Source: Phocoena phocoena (Eukaryota; Chordata; Mammalia; Artiodactyla; Phocoenidae). Taken from it: 64,000 nucleotides of DNA. Where the stretch lies: contig NC_089230.1 in the NCBI RefSeq assembly GCF_963924675.1, positions 5,457,001-5,521,000 on the forward strand, read 5' to 3'. Under the pieces are notes generated by a model. That model was not told the DNA's origin. It did no database searches and worked only from the letters and a program-made list of their open reading frames with translations. This document shows, piece after piece, positions 46,560 through 59,059 of this stretch. Each line of letters begins with the position of its first letter. The first letter of the stretch is position 1. The translations under genes and the position numbers were made by a program.

Positions 46560-49500
46560 CCCAGTAAGACGGCTGCCTTCTATTTGAGGCTGGTGAATGC
46601 GGATGGCCTCTCAGGAATATCTATTCAATCTGGAGATCAGTGACTTCCACATCTGACCAAGATGAAGAAAGATGAACCTGATTAACTCTAATGCCTGAAA
46701 CAACTAAAAATCCAGACAATGGTTCTGAAGACAATGGGCCTCAGACAATGAGGCAAGAAATAAATGAGGTAAAACCTGCTATTGCCCCTGCTCACTGCCT
46801 AGAGAAAGTTTGCAGTCAACAGAGCAAAGAGGAAGAAACCAGTGGTCTCCTTGAGTCAAGAAGACAGAGCAGGGAGTCCAGGGAGCCTAAGGCAGCTGGA
46901 ATTCCAGGGGAAGAATACCAAAGAGGAGAGAACCACAGAGATAGAGAGCTCTGTAGATGAGCAGTAGCTCCTCCAGAGTATTCAGCTGCGTTCTGAGTGG
47001 CTCGTGTGTGAGGAAACTACCTGAGCCTGAAGAAAGAAGCATCGGAGAACGTTAGTAAGCACATGCCAGGGAGCACTCACGGCTGGGAAATTTGCCTGTT
47101 ACCGCCAGTCTGAGTGGAAACCTCATAAATTGTAGGTCACTGGGTAGAGTACTCAGAAGGATTTGACTCAATAGGGTAAAATCAGCCTTCAATGAAATGC
47201 TGCCCTGGTTCTACCTAACAAAGCTTAAAAGCAGAATCCAAAAGGACCAAACTCTGGTCAAGTAACTTGACTGTGTTCCAGAATAAAGCTACACCACATT
47301 AATAGAAATCCAAAAATATCTAGCATCCAATAGTGTTTTAAACTCACAGTGTTTTCACATAGCAGATATACAAAGAAGCAGGAAAATAAGACCCATGATG
47401 AAAAGAAAAATCAATCAATTGAAACTGACTCAGAATGACATGGATGATAGAATTAGTAGACAAGGATATTAAAACAATCATTTTAACTGTATCACATATG
47501 TTCAGGAAGCTAGAGGAAAGAATGGACATGTTAAGTAGACATGTGGGAGATATAAATAAATCCAAATTGGACTCCAGAAAGGAAAACTAGCATGTGTGAG
47601 ATGAAAAAGACAGTGGAAGCAATTAATGGCAAATTAGACACTGCAGAACAAAAGATTACTGTACTTGAAGACACAGCAATAGGAAGTATCCAAATGAAAA
47701 GGGACTGAAAAAATTGACAGAGCTTCAGTGAGCTGAGGGATAACTTCAAAGAGCCTATTATATGTGTAAGTGGAATCTTCAATGGACAGAGGATAAGGAG
47801 GGAAGAAGAAGAAATAATGAATAAAAAAATTCCCAGATTTGATGAAAACTATAACTTACAGATCCAAGAAGCTTAACAAACCTCAAGACCAAGAAACATG
47901 AAGAAAACCACAGAGAAGCACATCACAATCAAATTGTTTAAAACTACTGATGAAAAGAAAACCTCAAAAGCAGCCAGAAAATAAAAAACACATTTAATAT
48001 AAAACTAGGTATCTTTACCCAGCAAATATATCTTTCAAAAGCAAACATAAAATAAAGACTATTTCAGACATATGAAAGAATTAATAACCAGCAAACCTAC
48101 ACTTCAAGAAAAGTTGAAGAAAGTCATTCAAGCAGAATGAAAATGATACCAGATGAAAATCTGGAACTATGGAAAGGAATGAAGAGTATCAAAGATGGCA
48201 ACTCTTTGGGCAAATATAACAACTTTTTTCTTATTATTTTAGTCTCTATAAAAGATAACTGACTGAAGCAAACGTAGTAACAATGTGTTGTGAGGTTTAT
48301 AATGTATAGAAGTAAAAGTTATGATATGGAACACAAAGGTTAGGAGGAAAGAAATAGCAGGATGCCATTGTAATATTCTTATACTATATATGAAGTAGTA
48401 TAATATTTAAAAATTTTTTAACATGATAAACTATAGTATAAAGTTTATAGTATAAAACTGTATACTATAAACTTTAAGGCAACCATTAAAATAACACAAG
48501 AAAAACTCAGAGCTATTAAACAAGAAAAAATAAAGTCACAAAAAATACTTACCCCAACAAAAGATTTCAAAAAAGAGAAAAATTTAAAAACAGCCATATC
48601 ATAGTAATATTAAAGGCAATTAAATTAAATTAAAAAGCAGAAATTGAGAGAATGTATAAAAGACTAGGCAAAATTATATGCTGACTCCAAGAAACATACT
48701 TTAAATATAAAGACACAAATAGATTGAAAGTCAAAGGATGAAAAAAGTTAAGTAATGCTAAAGTAATCAAAACAAAGATAAAGTGGCTATATTAATATCA
48801 ACAAAGTAGATTTCAGAGCACAGAAACTTGCCAATGATAAATAACGTCATTTCATATTGATGAAAGGGTCAATTTACCAAGAGGGCATAACAATCCTAAA
48901 GATTTATGCCCCTAATAATGAAGCTTCAGAATACATGAAACAAAAACTGATAGAACTGTGGGAAGAATTAGAGAAATTCATAATGATAGTCAGAGGTTTC
49001 AACACCATTCCCTCAGTAACTGACAGAACAAGTAGACCAAAAAATCAGTAAAGATACAGAAAACTAGGATGATATTATCAGTCAACTGATGCGAATGACA
49101 CTATCAGTCAATTGACCTGGTTAACATTTACAGAACACTGCAGTCAACAACAGTAGCATGCACATTCTTTAATGTGCACACGAGACATTTACCAAAATAT
49201 TCTGGGTCATAAAACAAGTCTCAATGAATTTAAAGCAATTCAAGTTATACAAGGTATGCTACCTGACCACATGAAATTAAATTAGAAATTGATAACAGGA
49301 AGATATCTGGAAAATCCTGACATATTTGGAGATTAACCAAATACAAGTGTCAAAGAACAAGTCAAAAGAAAAATTTTAAAGTATCTTAACTGAATGAAGA
49401 TAAAATATATCAAAATTTGTGGTACGCAACTAAAGTAGTACTTAGAAGAAAATTTATAGCAATAACATCCCTTTTAGAAAAGAAGGTGAAATATGTGAAG

Positions 49501-49740
49501 TCAATGACCTAAGCTTCCATTTTAAGAAACTAGAAGAAGAATAGAAAATGCAAAACAAAATGGGAAAACCAAAGAAAATAACAACTATCCATGTGGAAAT
49601 TAATGAAATAGAAAATGAAATTATATTATGAAAAACTTTGTGTCAATAAATATGACAACTTAGATGAAACTGACAAATTTATTGAAGGACACAAACTATC
49701 AAAGCACACTCAAGAAGAAATAGATAACCTGAACAGTCTT
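46560..49740 (+). mobile_element. Old L1 (L1M-type) lacking its 3' end
   Basis: A long 5' UTR-like region (about 46560-47340) is followed by ORF1-like text (gacaaggatattaaaacaatc; agacatgtgggagatataaa; then atctttacccagcaaatatatc near 48010) and ORF2 endonuclease text (tgaaagggtcaatttaccaagaggg; gatttatgcccctaataatg; cgtgcacacgagac-like region near 49180). It continues to the start of the reverse transcriptase region (ataacctgaacagtc) and ends abruptly at a TA run, with no 3' UTR or poly(A). All frames are broken. Confidence 0.85.
48439..48476. repeat. Perfect 16-base inverted repeat
   Basis: Arms 48439-48454 (taaagtttatagtata) and 48461-48476, separated by six bases. The arms are fully complementary and AT-rich. 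It sits between the ORF1 and ORF2 parts of the old L1. Confidence 0.95.
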
Positions 49741-50265
49741 ATATATATATTTTCATTTTGTTTTTCAAACAAAAACTTGAATAAGGTTTTATAGATAGTA
49801 AGTGGCAGAGTCAGATTTTGTGTCCAGGGTTGACTGATTCATAGCCCATGTGTTTGTCTATATGTTACCACCTTGAACAAATAAACAAATGAACAAATAA
49901 ATACGTTCATACACAGATTAAAATTTCCTATATAAAAAAGTATATCATACACACTAGAATTTTATATATATATTATAGACAATATATTTTATATAAAATG
50001 TTATGTTTATACGTATACATATTAGAAAACTATGCAGTAGAAGCTCTGAAATTTTAAAATCTTTTCATGTGTTAGTTTGGGAAAGTAAAGACCAGCTGTG
50101 GCTTAAATGATAGTAAGAGAATCTTATTTTGTAAATTATACTTCAGGATCAATGAACTCTGAAACAGACTGATATGGTTTTTTTTTTTTTTTTTAAGCAT
50201 GAGTTAATGAGCCAGTTGAAATGATTAGCCAACTATTAAGCAAGTCTAAGTGAAAAGAGTATGCC
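49741..50265. other. AT-rich intron
   Basis: A short TA run at 49740-49751 marks the L1 break. The bases 49790-49850 contain tagatagtaagtggcagagtcag, reminiscent of MIR antisense. A T run lies at about 50177-50196. Confidence 0.45.
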
Positions 50266-50269
50266 CAGT

Positions 50270-50485
50270 CATGTAGCCCTAATTTGAATTTTGGTTCTGC
50301 TTTTATTAGCTGGGAAAAATTACTTAACCAGCCTAAGCTTCAGTTATGTCATCTGTAGAAATGGGGATAGCAATGTTACCTTAAGTAATTATTGCGAAGA
50401 TTAAAGCGAGTTTATTTAAAACACCTAAACCGGTGGCAAGCAGAGAGGAGGACAATAAATGACAGCTATTGTCATCAATATTACT
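50270..50485 (+). mobile_element. MIR SINE, sense
   Basis: Landmarks: tagctgggaaaaattacttaacc, gcttcagttatgtcatctgtag, atggggatagcaatg, and gcgaagattaaagcgag. Confidence 0.85.
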
Positions 50486-53379
50486 GCTGTTAGTGTTAGA
50501 TTTCATTTCCTAATAAGTCCATCCAATTTTGGTTGTTGATAAAATAATTTCTGGGGAAAGATGGGAACAATAAGAACAGTTAAAAGTGGAGAAGGAGAGA
50601 GAGAGGTAATAATTAAGAAACAAAACAACAATATCCAGATAGAAGCAGATAGAGAAAAAAAGTGAGATTTGAGTTGGAAGTATTTCCTTTCTTCCTTTAT
50701 CTCCTGCTATTTATACTCCCAGATTTTTCCAGCTCATGTCATTTCTAACTCTGTTACTGTTTTGCAAACAGACTCAGTTTTCTCTTCCTTTCATCATTAA
50801 TATTTGTAAAGCAAGAATTAAAATCAAATGCTTATAGAAATTATGCAAGTAAAGTGAATAATGGAAGCAGGCTGTGTTATAGTCTTTCCCCACAGACATA
50901 CTTTATTTGCATATTAATTGATGAGATGATTATTCACTTCCACACAAAAATTTGCTCTCTCCCATTTTTCTGGCAACATGCAGCTCACCCAGTCAACCTG
51001 GGCCCATAGAAATATTTCTCTACTTTAAGAAAAATAATAATGCAAACAGGATAACTAACATCAATTGACATGACATTATCACTTTGTGGTTAGAAGCAAC
51101 TGGTGAGAAGGGAGAAAAATGGGGCACACATGCCATCTAGAAGGGGGAGGTGTTACTTGTCTCTAGATATTTACTGACACACAGGAATGTGGGTCCAGTA
51201 TTGCCAGACCTTGCAGTATTCAAGAGAAGCCAGAAATCTCGACATGGAAACTCTCCATTTTTAGATGTCTCAAAAAATAACATGACTCAGGCTTATCAAA
51301 TACATCTGAGAACTGGATCCAAACTTCAGACCCTCTCACTACAGAGGATTTAAGTTTCTCCATGATTTGAAAGGCATTGCTGAGTAGGCCTACCTAATAA
51401 ATCAAATAGAATCTGATTACAAGAAAATGATTTGCAAAAGAGCAAATATCCATTTATAGTCACTTGATTGTTTATAGTAATATTCTCTATTCATTTGTCA
51501 ATAAACAGAACTTCCCCTAAGCACTCAACCAAACTGTCTTACAAAACGCAAAGACATTTCTTTCATCTACTAATTGATGAAGTCATTCATTCATTCATTC
51601 AATGACTATTTTTCTGAGCATTTATTTTGATCAAAGCATTGTGGGAAACACCAAGATAATTAAGATACAGTTGCAGCTCTCTAAGTTTCTGTCCTTTTTG
51701 CTTTTTAACCTGAAAAAGACCTTTTCTAAAATCACTCTGTTGCTCGGTTCAAATAATTTTTCTTCACTTCCCTCTTTCTTTCACTCCCTATTTGTATATG
51801 TGGCATTAGAGAATTTGTTGAAGGTCAGATGGAAGGAAGATGTCAAAGATAAACATGTGAATCTTACTGAGAGTCAATCAAGGTATTTTCCATGGAAAAT
51901 ATTATCTAGCAACAAACAAACAAATGCTGTGATGGTCAGCAAGTCAGAATGGCCCCCAAATCACCATGTTTATATTCAACATGCTCCACAAGCATGAATT
52001 CGTTGTCATCTAAATAGGCCTATAGTGTGTAACATGGGTCAACCTAGGGGACTTCTTAATTAAAAGTTCTTAAGACTTCCTACGTCCAATAAATGATTAA
52101 AATATTTTTCTGTCATTCTGAAAAAGTTGCCTTTATTCAGTTACAGCAGACAGGGTACAAAATGCTCTCAATATTTTTAACATCATAGTCAGGATTTTTT
52201 TCAACTCATTGACAACTCACTGCAGTGATTAAAGCAGGTTGCCTAACTCTCTTTAAACACATTATTTTATGCATATAGGATAATTATATTAAATGAGTAC
52301 ACTGTCAGTGGACTTCTTGGATGAGTGAGTTTTCTTGGGCTAAACAAATGCCATAACATATATTAGATGATTCTGTTTTGCCACATTAGGCCAGAATTTA
52401 ATCAACGTATGTAAAAAGTTGTGAACAAAATCTTATCAGTGTAATTTTTTATACTTTTTTGTGTGAATAAGTGAATGCTGTCTATTGCTTAAGCCCCCCA
52501 AACCGACAAACTAGATCATATAATGAAATCAAATTCCACCAAGAATCAAATACAGCGGAGATAGTTTCTTAAAGTAGTAATTATACTGTGTAACTAGGAA
52601 TGGGTATCATGTTCTTAGAAAGACTGCTTATTTTCAAGTTATAAAATAGAGACAGAGTCAAATCAGAAGTTATCTGCAGAGGTCTGTGGTTTCCTCTCCT
52701 TTTCTTCTCTTTGATTTGGTCTGATGGCTTTCCAACCTGTTAGTTCTGCTTTCCCTTTATTGGCTGTCACTCCTACCTCATTAAAAAAAAAAGTCTTGGT
52801 TCACCCTAGTTCTCATGCTATGTTCTCTGTAGCCAGGTCTGGGAAATACGCACATTCAAAATTGCGCGCATGGCGGAGAAGGCAGGTTTGTTGGCTTCTG
52901 CAGTCCACATTCCACCACACGCAGCACTCTCATCTGTCTTCAGAGAATCGTGCTGTTGTTCACTATTCAGCTCGTGGAGAATAGAGGAGACCCGTTTCCT
53001 TCCTGTTTAACTTCATTAAATCTTTGGAATGTATAAAATAGGTTACTGAATAATGAGTACCCCATCTATTTAAAAGTCTTCAACCTTCACTGCAGCATCC
53101 AGAGGACTCAGCTCTCCAGTCATACTGGGGTCTTTGCAAAGCCCACAAACATGCCTGATCTCTCCCATGGCCCCTGAGTATGCTACCACCTCTGCTGAGA
53201 AGGCTTCTCCGCTCCTCCAGACTCTTGTCTCTCCTTCAGAAATTGGGTCCAGGAAGCTATTGCTGGCAGCTCCTACAGCTGGGTTAAGAGTACTCCTATG
53301 GGTTCTAGAAGCCCCCACTATTCACCGCAATCTCAGCACTCATCTCACTGAACGGTAGGTAATTTCATGTTTTGTTGTC
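50486..53379. other. AT-rich intron
   Basis: An ATTC microsatellite is at 51583-51601. The segment 53080-53360 has more even composition and open frames on both strands, perhaps an upstream L2 portion. No gene was recognised. Confidence 0.45.
51583..51601. repeat. (ATTC)n microsatellite
   Basis: Four to five ATTC units. Confidence 0.85.
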
Positions 53380-53500
53380 TCTTTCCTCACTAAACCATAA
53401 GCTCTCCGAGGGCAGAGACTACATTGTTCATGGTTGTAGCCTCAGAACCTAATATAGCTCCTGGAGTATAGAATGTTCAGTATAAACCCTTGACAAAAAG
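53380..53500 (+). mobile_element. L2 LINE 3' end, sense
   Basis: accataagctctccgagggcag, gactacattgttcatgg, and cctcagaacctaatatagc are L2 3' landmarks. Confidence 0.82.
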
Positions 53501-53539
53501 TAAACAGTGATACTCAATAAAAATAATGCAAATTACCAC

Positions 53540-53708
53540 TTCCTGAGTTCCTGCTTGGCCAGAGGCTCCCCTGTGTATGACATCCTAGTCCTTACAACAA
53601 CCTGCTGTGTCCTCATTTGACGGATGAAGACACTAGGATAAAGTCAAGATACAAGTCCAAGGTCACAAACCAAGAAAATGCCAGAGCTACAGTTTAAATA
53701 CAGATCAA
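53540..53708 (-). mobile_element. MIR SINE fragment, antisense
   Basis: gtccttacaacaacctgctg, tgacggatgaagacactagg, then gtccaaggtcacaaacc and gccagagctacag. Confidence 0.82.
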
Positions 53709-54078
53709 TTGATCTTTGAAGACTTCAAACATGACAAAGTAAGGAGGCCACCACACTCTCCTGAGCAGTTCTGGTCTTAAAGGGGCCCTTTGGAGAAGCA
53801 TAGGATAGGGAGTGCTAACAGGGGCCCTGCTTACTCGAGAGCTGTGGGAAGTGGTCAGCATCAACACCCTCACAGAGTGACTTCCAGGAAAGCCGTTACC
53901 TGTCACGGAAACAGAATTGGTACAGGAAGAGACCAAGGCCTTCCAAGGACTCACATGGAGGCCAAAAGGAGGGTAAGCGCTTTGGTGACTGGGCACTACC
54001 TACTGACTGAAGAAGCCTGATCCCATTTAGAGACTATCAGCCAGTTCTTCGATGGAAGAAGAAAAATAAATCTGGACT

Positions 54079-54094
54079 AAAATCTAGGGTCTAG
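54079..54094. repeat. Left target-site duplication of full-length SINE
   Basis: aaaatctagggtctag, identical to 54409-54424. Confidence 0.96.
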
Positions 54095-54408
54095 GGGCTT
54101 CCCTGGTGGCACAGTAGTTAAGAATCCGCCAGCCGGTGCAGGGGACAGAGGTTCGTGCCCCGGTCCGGGAGGATCCCACATGCCGCGGAGCGGCTAGGCC
54201 CGTGAGCCACAACTGCTGAGCCTGTGCTTCTGGAGCCTGTGCTCCAAAATGGGAGAGGCCACAACAGTGAGAGGCCAGCGCACTGCGATGAAGAGTGGCC
54301 CCTGCTTGCCGCAACTGGAGAAAGCCCACGCACAGAAACGAAGACCCAACACAGCCAAAAATAAATAAATAAATTTAAATAGTAGTGTAGTATTATAAAA
54401 AAAGAAAA
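54095..54408 (+). mobile_element. CHR-2-type SINE, long form
   Basis: Complete structure: gggcttccctggtggcacag head, tRNA-like body, the long 3' region (gcgatgaagagtggcccc ... gaaacgaagacccaacacag), then AAATAAAT-type tail. A perfect 16-base duplication surrounds it. Only the copy at 9847 and the end-of-window copy share this 3' region. Confidence 0.96.
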
Positions 54409-54424
54409 AAAATCTAGGGTCTAG
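54409..54424. repeat. Right target-site duplication of full-length SINE
   Basis: aaaatctagggtctag, identical to 54079-54094. Confidence 0.96.
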
Positions 54425-56385
54425 GCTAAAATTATTCAGTTCACTGATATCTCAGATTTAAAACCCAGTACGAGGATCTAAATTATCAGGCTAATCTAAA
54501 TAGAATTCAGCTTACAGCTCACTCTTTTGCAGTCTGTTTAAATGAATTCAACCATAGGATGTTACAAGTACATCCAGTTGGAGGTTTCTGGTACAATTGT
54601 GAGCTGTATTACGAATGTAGGCATTTGTGTTTGTAATTATGTTTCATAATTAACGTTCCTAAGTAATACTTTAGGTTCGCACCTCCATTTGCAGTTTTCT
54701 AAATGAAAGATTTCATACTGAAGACGGAAAAATAGCAGGGCAGGTCATGAATCACTAGGATTAATAATAATCCACTCAGAAAATTTGAAACACTTAGGTT
54801 AAACTCACAAAAAAAGTAGTCATATTTAGTGGATTAAACCTCACATGGGAAGAGCAGACATCATAAAGTAAACACAATCTTTATAATTAAAATGTTTTAC
54901 CTTATAGAATGCTAATCCTCTTTAAGAAAGGAAATTTTGTGTGCCACCATAATGTTAAGAAAATATATAGAAGCCTAAGCCTACTTTATTTCTGAATTTT
55001 TATCATATTTAATTCAATTTAAGTTTAGGTGGGCAATGAACACCCAATCTTTTACTGAGCTTCCACTATGAGTTGGGGCTTCGGCACGCACTTTTCTGAT
55101 ACAGGTTACAATTAAGGTATCTAAACCTCACAGGCCAGCGAGCAGCTTGAGAGCCTTACAGTGTTTCACACAAAAGTGTTCAAAAGAATCTGCTGAATTA
55201 ATGAAGGTGGTTACGTGAAGTGTCCAATGTTACTGTCAATGAGTGTCAGGGCCAGGATTTGCACTCTGAGTCCTATCAGTTCTAATGAGAGGTGAATGAA
55301 ACCTTGACTGCTTCCTACCAATAAGAATGGACCTATCAGCAACCTTATGACATCCACTTATTTCTACTTATTTCCAGACTCCTCCAGAACAATCCCTTCC
55401 CACCCTAATTATTTGGATATTTCAGGTCAAATACACTTTTGGGCTGACTGCACAAGTAATTACAAATGCTATTTTTTCCTATCCTGTCAATATGAATCTC
55501 TGTCCATTAGGAAATACAGCAAATACCTTACTATTTGGGTGTGAGAAAGAACAGACTGGTGCTTCCTCCTGTTGGCAGTGGCCCACAAGAGGACTACAAA
55601 ACACAGCTGGCAACAGAATTGTTGCAAATTCCCAAATCTAGAGCCTTGTCTATCAAGGAAGGAATGATTACTCAGTAAGATGGGACACGACAACTAACTA
55701 GACACTTTGGTGGAGCACTGTTAGATTCCCTAATCGATTTCATGTGCCAAAATCAACTCTAAATGATATTTAGTCTCATTGATGTATGGCAAGAAAATTT
55801 AAATAGTATACAAATGAATATAAATCAGAAATCCTAAAATTGCTGGATTTTACTATTAAACTTTGCTGCCTAAAAAAGCATACCTGCAATATGAGAGAAA
55901 AGTATCTCATATGGTTAATAAAGAATGAATTTTTGTAAATAAGGAAAAGAAATGCCACACTGCAAGAGAGAATTAGAAAAAGACATCTACATCCATCAAT
56001 ATGACATACTCATACTGAATATTTTAGGAACAACTTCCATCTTAAAATTTTTTTTAAACTAGAAATGTTGCAAAAATAATAACAAATATATATTCATATT
56101 CATTCTTTAAGAAAACGAATGCCAGAAAAAAAGGAGAATCAAGGAAAGGTGAGCCATGTGATGGTCAGACCACACTCTCCTGGAGGCATTCTCACTCCAG
56201 GAACTTGGGTTCTCAGGCCTGATGGCACAAGCACAGAAGACAAGTCCTTGGGTCCACACAAGTGGGGATTTGGAATGAAGACTCCTGCTTAGAGCCATGA
56301 CTCCCAAAGGATGGCCCCCTTAGTGAGAGGGTGGGCTAGAAATAATTCACCTTTGAGGGAGATAACAATTGCAACAACCAGAGCT
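54425..56385. other. AT-rich intron
   Basis: No gene or confident repeat. The part around 55040-55150 contains tactgagcttccactatgag-type words of old repeats. Confidence 0.45.
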
Positions 56386-56387
56386 CA

Positions 56388-56597
56388 CATTTAATTAGTG
56401 CTTATGATGTACTGAACGGGTTTCCCAATGCTTTACATATTAACTCATTTAGTCTTCATGACAACCCTTTTAGGTAGGTTATAGTATTATGCCAATTTTA
56501 CTTGGCTCAGAGAAAATTAAAGCTCAGAGAGGTTAAGTAACTTGTTTAAGGACACACTGTTAGTGGGTGTGAGATTCAGGCAGTCTGGCTCCAAGAA
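56388..56597 (-). mobile_element. MIR SINE, antisense
   Basis: tattaactcatttagtcttcatgac, aggtaggttatagtattat, aaagctcagagaggttaagtaac, and attcaggcagtctggctcc. Confidence 0.92.
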
Positions 56598-56925
56598 GGG
56601 AGAGAAAAGTCTCTCCTAGCAAGGAATTAGCATTTAGAATACAAAAAGAAACTCCTCCAAATCAATAAGAAAAAGATAAACAACCCCAGATAAATTGGGC
56701 ATATTAGTGGGAAACTCATAGATGAGAAAACATATATTGCTGAATAAATATAGGAAAAGATGTCCAACATGACAAATGTAGATTAAAAGTTATGACAGTG
56801 TCAAGCATTGTCCTGCATGAGGAACAGTGGGGACTCTTTATGTCTTGCTGATTAGAATGTAAATTGAAATTACCACTTTGAAGAACAATCTAGTGAGCTT
56901 ATCTGAAGTTCTCTCTTCTTTAAGA
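56598..56925. other. Intronic stretch
   Basis: About 56650-56900 has old L1-3'-end-like words (aatcaataagaaaaagataaac; gtcttgctgattagaatgtaaat) and is probably a diverged L1 fragment. Confidence 0.45.
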
Positions 56926-56929
56926 CTAA

Positions 56930-57170
56930 CTTGCTTTCAAGATCCATGCCCAGTCATCACCTCCTTCATGAAGTCTGCATGAACCCGTGGGCTCATGGTG
57001 ACATTTCACTCCTCAAGTTTCCAACATTATTCTACTACTTATTGGAACACACGATTTGCTGCCTTCTGTTGGTAGTTTTCATCTGTTGCTTAAGCGCCAG
57101 GGTGGTGTTGTTTTGTAAGTTTTCATTCCTAGCATCTAAGTAGGAGCTAAATAAATATTGCTGGTCTGAC
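56930..57170 (+). mobile_element. L2 LINE 3' end, sense
   Basis: gtcatcacctccttcatgaag, tgcttaagcgccagggtgg, cattcctagcatctaagtagg, and agctaaataaatattgctgg. Confidence 0.75.
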
Positions 57171-57689
57171 TATAAAAAGGACTAATGTAACCAAATAAAC
57201 CATATTTTGGCTTTCTCACTATTCCATTAGCATATGTCGGACACATACTGACAACCCAATTATAGTGAGCACAACATATCTTGGGGCAAACAAACCTTTA
57301 GTATTTTTGTCTTATGTAGACTTGCTCTGTATTTTCTTGAAGTTAAAATTGAGCATGACATTTTCTGAAGGAAAGTAAGAAAATGAATTACTGTACACTA
57401 ATGTCAAGTTTTGTCTGTATCAGATCATTCTGAAAACTATGTTTATTCCTTTGAACATCTGAACATGACAAAGGCCTAAGGCTCTAATTGACTTTTGCTA
57501 AACATATGCCTGCATCATTAAAATGTTTCAGTTTGTTGTATAAAATCTATGTACTAAACAGGTTTTAAGAGAGAAAACATAGCCTCTCTCTGGCGATTAC
57601 TGACTACCCATGACTTTCACTACTACTTACACATGCATGATTCTCCAATCCACATTTTAGCCCTGATCTCTCAGCACATACTCTTTCTC
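57171..57689. other. AT-rich intron
   Basis: No gene or confident repeat. Confidence 0.45.
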
Positions 57690-58235
57690 TTTAATGTTTA
57701 TTGTTTTAACCTCTTGTTATAAAAGTAATATGTGCTCTGGGTAGAAAGAAATGGAAAAATAAACAAAAGTTAAAGGGCAGTAGGATTACCCATAACACTA
57801 CCACCAAGAGTTGAGGTTATTACTGTTAATACTTTGATATGTAATTATTCTAGTCTAATTTATATGACATTTTACAAGATCAAGGTCCTACTGTGCATAG
57901 AATTTCAATACATTATTTTAAAAGCTTAACATGTCTTCTTTTATTAATATATTATTTGTAATTGCTATGCAATATTCCATTGAATGGATTCACCAAAATT
58001 AACTAAAACAAAATTAAATAACCTTCCCCTATTTGGGGGGGAAGGCTTTGTTTTCCTCTCTTTCTATTTCTGTTTTAGGCAACATCCTACAATGAACGTC
58101 TCTGTAAATAATGATTTTTTTTGCCCAGTTTGGATCAAAGCGCATAATGAATCTTCCATATTTGCTTTGAAGAACACGAACATATTACCAAATTACTTCT
58201 CATTGCCTCCATCATGAGAACAGAAAGTGGTGTTT
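57690..58235 (-). mobile_element. Old L1M-like 3' end, antisense
   Basis: Resembles the antisense 3' end of an old L1: tataaaagtaatatgtgctc, ttacccataacactaccacc, gcaatattccattgaatgg, and caacatcctacaatgaacg. Boundaries and subfamily are uncertain. Confidence 0.5.
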
Positions 58236-58239
58236 TAGT

Positions 58240-58565
58240 GTTTCTTTGTGAGTACTGAATGCTTTCATCTCCGTCTGCCATTAAGATACATCTTCCGGCT
58301 TTCCTAAGAATCCCTCCAAGTAAACATATTCAATATGAAATATTAGTCTCCTCCTGTACTACCCTTCTCCTGCATTTGCTGTTGTGACTGCGAGCATCAC
58401 CATCTAACCAGTTTAGGAGTCAGGGCTGTGGCATCATCTTTGCCTCAGATCTTTCTTATCCTCCATGTACATCAGAACAAGGTGCTGCCTTGAATCTGAG
58501 TCTGTCCCTTGCTCTGCATTCACACTACGGCTGCTACGTTCAAGGATTCGTCTTCTCTTGATTGG
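58240..58565 (+). mobile_element. Possible L2 fragment, sense
   Basis: A pyrimidine-rich tract with tctcctgcatttgctgttgtg and accagtttaggagtcagggctg fits a diverged L2. The match is weak. Confidence 0.35.
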
Positions 58566-58569
58566 GCTA

Positions 58570-58745
58570 CTTAAAAAGTTTATTGATTTTTTTCATTGCA
58601 TAACTAAAACATGCTTAGGGAAATGTATTGAACCCTGTAATGTAGAAATAAAAAAATCACCAATAGTCTCAACTCTTGGTAGGTCCCACTTCACTATTTT
58701 GGTGAATCTCATTCTAGTATTTTTCTTACACAGATTATCTATTTC
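58570..58745 (-). mobile_element. Old L1M-like 3' fragment, antisense
   Basis: Second copy of the theme at 57690: ttcattgcataactaaaacatgc, then aaaaaatcaccaatagtctcaac. Diverged. Confidence 0.4.
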
Positions 58746-58829
58746 TATCTATTCTTCATGTCATGGCTACATAGAACCTTCCGTAGGACATAGCTGATCC
58801 TACTACTTCCCTTTGCCAAACAGGTGACG

Positions 58830-59035
58830 GCTGGGTGACTGGTCATTCATATCCTATAAACTAAATCTAAACTCCTTCGCTTGCCATTCTAAGGCCTTTC
58901 ACACACAGGCCCATCAGATCCATTCATCCTCCCAGCTTCACTGCTTACTCTCCTTTTCAGCTCCAGCATCCAAGCTTCCAAGCTGCTGAACTGTTCTTTT
59001 TTCTTCAAATAAACCTCTGTAATTTTGTTCCTATC
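58830..59035 (+). mobile_element. L2 LINE fragment, sense
   Basis: aaatctaaactccttcgcttgcc, ctaaggcctttcacacacagg and the Ser/Pro-rich tract that follows match the coding 3' part of L2. Confidence 0.75.
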
Positions 59036-59059
59036 TCTGTCCCTACGTAGATGGACCTT

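Noticed and set aside
53070..53358. Overlapping frames of 82 and 74 codons on opposite strands
   Set aside because: No family text; the segment leads into an L2 3' end and is probably upstream L2 sequence.
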